The notes under the pieces were generated by a model. That model ran no database searches and was not told the DNA's origin. It saw nothing but the letters and a program-made list of their open reading frames with translations. 64,000 nucleotides of DNA from Ulota crispa (taxonomy: Eukaryota; Streptophyta; Bryopsida; Orthotrichales; Orthotrichaceae): the NCBI GenBank assembly GCA_963920765.1, contig OY987246.1, positions 17,232,868-17,296,867 on the forward strand. Direction: 5' to 3'. Positions 61,017 through 64,000 of this stretch are shown here, in pieces (the stretch's first letter is position 1; each line of letters opens with the position of its first letter). A program made the position numbers and the translations under genes.

Positions 61017-61784
61017 TTAACCCTTGAGTGCCCCAGAGACAGAGACAATATACTGTCTTTGGGCATTTCAAGAGCTAATTTGAGGAATCAGATCTAGTTT
61101 TTTGATTTTGCTATAAACTACAATTATGAAGGTATTCAAGTTGTCTATGCCAATGGAGTAATGGCAAGGAAAGTCAAATGTTGTACAAGTGATGCAAGAA
61201 ATTTGATTGGGTGAAACACCATACGGGGCGTGGTGGCAAACAACGTTTTACAGGCTGCAACCGATCATTATCCCTTGCAAGCTTCCTTGTGTGTGCTTTG
61301 TGATAGCGGGAAAGTTGTTGGCAAGTGTTCAAGCATGTTCTAGACCCTTATTATGGCAACCGTCACCAAATGTACCGATCATTGTTTTTCGTGCAATAGA
61401 GATTTGAAGCCCTAAAACTTGACATAAAAAGAAGTGCAATCTTCAATAATTTACAAGTGTGTGCATTCACATCTAATCTTGCTGCTCACAAAATTTAAGA
61501 TGAATTAGAGGCTTATAGAATTTTGTAAAAATCATCAAATAGCAACTACCTACTAAAAAATGAGATTTTGTCATTACATCTTTGATCAAATGATATTATC
61601 TCCCATCTCCCACGTGCAGTCAATTGTTCCCAAAATTTGCAAGCCATTTTCTAAGTAAGCATTCCATTATTTTTAATGGTCACTTTTTGTGGATCATCTA
61701 ATTGACCGAGATACAATGCATAGAAGTTGTCGGTCTCCAAAAATCCTAATTTTGGTGAATACGGCCTAGGCGCTCAAGGGTTAA
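61017..61784. mobile_element. TTAA-ended element, TTGAGYGCC type
   Basis: The left end is TTAACCCTTGAGTGCC and the right end, read on the other strand, TTAACCCTTGAGCGCC: 15 of 16 bases match. 768 bp, no coding capacity. The left end resembles that at 49355. Confidence 0.65.
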
Positions 61785-61871
61785 GTGTAGTTTGTACTTG
61801 TGATGATATTTTATTGAATATGCTATAAAGCTACTTATGACATTTTCACATGCCACATGTTGTTTTCACAA

Positions 61872-62184
61872 GGGAAAATTTCATGGATACCCCTGAAGTT
61901 TGCCATATTTTCATAGGTACCCTTGCATTTTTAGAAATTTCACAAATACCCTTGGACCAAAAAAATTTGAGTTTTTGTTTTATTATGCATGCCACTTCCC
62001 TTCTTCCTTTGTGGGCACACATAACAAGAAAGAATTATTGTGCCCACAAATGGAGAAGGAAGTGACATGCACAACAAACCAAACGCCTGAAAATTTTGGT
62101 CCAAGGGTACTTGTGAAATTTCTGAAAAATTAGGGATATCTATGAAAACATGGCAAACTTCAGGGGTATCCATGAAATCTTCCC
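61872..62184. mobile_element. Fold-back MITE with 9 bp target duplication (MULE-type)
   Basis: A 313 bp element with inverted repeats of about 110-150 bp: GGGAAAATTTCATGGATACC on the left, GGGAAGATTTCATGGATACC on the right strand. The flanks TTTTCACAA (61863-61871) and TTTTCAAAA (62185-62193) agree at 8 of 9 positions. A 9 bp duplication with long terminal repeats fits Mutator-like MITEs. Confidence 0.75.
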
Positions 62185-63130
62185 TTTTCAAAAATACTGT
62201 GTTTATACTTTTGAAATGCATAAATAGTCTAAATGTTAGGTAGATTATTCAGCATTTGTTATAAAGAAGTCTTAATGTTTTCTCTATAAAATCTTGTGCT
62301 TTATAAGAATTCAATCAGAGGTGAAATTTTGTCAATAGTGAAACTCAAAACACTAAAACTAAAAATCACATTTTTGGTAAAATCTCAGTTTCTTTTTTTC
62401 AAAAAATGTTAGAAAGAGATTTATAGATAGTTTCAAACTATGAATATAAGGATAATTTATAATCATGGGGCTTAACATCTATTCTATTTATACACATTTT
62501 AAAACATTTGTGGAACTTATATTTGATACTATAATAATGAATTTTGGCAAAAATCTTAAGCCTTTTATGTTTCAAATAAATATGCTGCCTCAGATTATTA
62601 GAGTTGCCATAATAACCAAATATTTATGTTCACTGGACTGATGAACGTGATTGAGTCTTTTAGTCGTCATTCCAAAAACAAAAAATTACCCAATTCAAAT
62701 TGATGAATTTAAAAATCAAAGCCATAGTTAATGTTACTTATGCAATCATGAATATATTATAACAAAATTACAATAAAAATTTGAATTTGTTATGAAATTT
62801 AAAAATAAAAATCAAAACGAACTAAAAACTTCTACTGAAAATTTTCTCTGCCAATATTGATGATAGCAATTATGAAAGATTTACAGACCTAATTGTGAAG
62901 ATGTAAGTTAAAACATAAGCGCTGCAAGATCTGTTTACAGTTAGTACCAAACCATCCCTCCTAATTGTATATTGAAAACGAATCTTTAGAAATGTTCAAA
63001 AGTGATTTTTCATTGGAGAATTTTGGGGCTTAAATTAAGCACCTATCAAAAAAGTGCTCCAATTTTATTCTTACTATTATATTTATTTTATTTTACTTTT
63101 TGTCAATGACGGTGGTCCCAAGTCTGAACA
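62185..63130. other. AT-rich intergenic DNA
   Basis: No gene or element recognised. Confidence 0.35.
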
Positions 63131-63370
63131 ACTTCCTAGAATCATTTCAACGCACAAAAGTCTTCGCACGCTACGTTTGCAAGTGGCACTGTACTTTGAG
63201 CATGTACCTTTTGATAAGCTACTTTTTGTAATTTTTTGAAACTTTTATTGAAGTGGAAAATGCAAAGACCTACGAGGGTAACTAATTTTTTTGCATTTGG
63301 CAAAGAAGTTTTGCATGAAATTATGAAAATTTGGGGAGGTTTGCTTGTCCGGCTAGCCCAAAAAATTTCA
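63131..63370. mobile_element. Left-arm fragment of the fold-back family, cut by a second copy
   Basis: Shares GAGCATGTACC, TTTTTTGAAACTTTTAT and the GGCAAAGAAGTT region with the fold-back left arm. It stops at 63370, where another TTAA end begins, suggesting one element inserted into another. Confidence 0.5.
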
Positions 63371-63598
63371 TTAACCTTTAAAGCCATGTTGTCCCCTCAA
63401 GGGACAAATGGGATTTTACAGCCTCAATTTTTGTCCTGATTTTTTGAAACATTTTTTTGAAGATAGAAAAATATATTAGCTTTTGGAGAATATATATTTT
63501 ATTCCAATCTATGCTTGGGAGCAAAAGTTATGCCCATATAAGCATAATTTATGGAGAATTGGCAAAAAATATTTTTTTACAAAAACTTGTTTATTATG

Positions 63599-63654
<56 letters not shown>

Positions 63655-63740
63655 TTTCTCATAGGTTGTATTTTTGTCTACATCTAAAGGTTTGAGTCAT
63701 TCCATTTGGACTAGTTATGAGAAACACCTTCTTGAAAAAA
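63371..63740. mobile_element. Second fold-back family copy with TA microsatellite
   Basis: Begins TTAACCTTTAAAGCC, then GGGACAAATGGGATTTT and GATTTTTTGAAAC as in the family left arm. It continues to GAGTCATTCCATTTGGAC and AGTTATGAGAAA, the inner end of the arm. A long TA run is embedded at 63598-63651. Confidence 0.55.
63598..63651. repeat. (TA)n microsatellite
   Basis: About 54 bp of nearly pure TA, in a fold-back family copy, at the same relative place as the microsatellite at 35575. Confidence 0.9.
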
Positions 63741-64000
63741 TAACTTATAAACTTCATTAACGTTTTTTTCAAAAAAAATTGTTGGGAAGTTTGAAGTTTG
63801 CTCTCTAGAACAATCTTCCCATTGGGATTATTGCATTTCAATTCCATTGCATGGTTATTAACAATTCAAGTTTTGTTCAATCTCATACCTTCTTCTACCT
63901 TTTTTTTTTTAAGAATGAAAATTAAGAATTTTTTGTTTTGGTTTTTTTCCAAAAATTCTTAACTCAAACTTTCCAAAGATTCTCAACTCAAATTTTCCAA

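Overview
This window is nuclear DNA of a land plant. It carries an L-type lectin receptor kinase with the usual plant architecture, GT-AG introns, a plant-type CACTA (En/Spm) transposon, plant-type TNP2 and TNPA-like proteins, and an AT-rich background full of short non-autonomous elements. I cannot name the species. The mix of a DUF7869-type gene, a ParB-like 'NGQH' gene and an FCP1-like 'DLNG' gene in repeats suggests to me a non-seed plant (bryophyte, lycophyte or fern), but that is an inference from memory of such families. No tRNA, rRNA, CRISPR array or bacterial operon was seen.

Layout. 1-3186: low-copy DNA with no gene I can support. 3187-5523 (-): one intact host gene, a single-exon lectin receptor kinase, with a duplicated ~170 bp block in its 5' flank. 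7.4-10.3 kb: a cluster of short inverted-repeat elements. 10289-35151: one complete CACTA transposon of about 24.9 kb, with 13 bp terminal inverted repeats, a 4 bp TCAT repeat on both sides, and two divergent genes. The left gene is a TNPA/Transposase_24-like protein on the minus strand, whose five exons join into an uninterrupted 826-codon frame. The right gene is a TNP2 transposase on the plus strand, with a 9 nt micro-exon, one in-frame TGA and one frameshift. 35.3-36.5 kb: half of a TTAA-type element and AT-rich DNA. 36.5-39.4 kb (-): a decayed DUF7869-type gene. 39.5-58.3 kb: territory marked by at least 20 copies of an imperfect palindrome (core TTAGGTCGACTCAACCTAA), interrupted at 41.4-50.0 kb by AT-rich DNA with several TTAA-ended elements. 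It holds a decayed ParB-like gene (52.0-56.8 kb) and a decayed FCP1-like phosphatase gene (57.5-58.3 kb). 59.8-64 kb: more short elements (a TA-flanked MITE, TTAA elements, a MULE-type MITE and an AT microsatellite).

How the parts relate. The receptor kinase is the only convincing host gene. In the CACTA element the TNP2 protein would act on the element ends and the TNPA-like protein would bind subterminal repeats; the TNP2 copy looks newly broken. The most unusual part is the palindrome-marked territory. The palindromes lie in introns and between or beside the decayed genes, and cluster at both outer edges, so the whole may be the remains of one large element of a class I do not recognise. 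Its ParB-like gene has kept its frame over long stretches and carries mostly TAG stops, which points to decay by C-to-T change at methylated sites.
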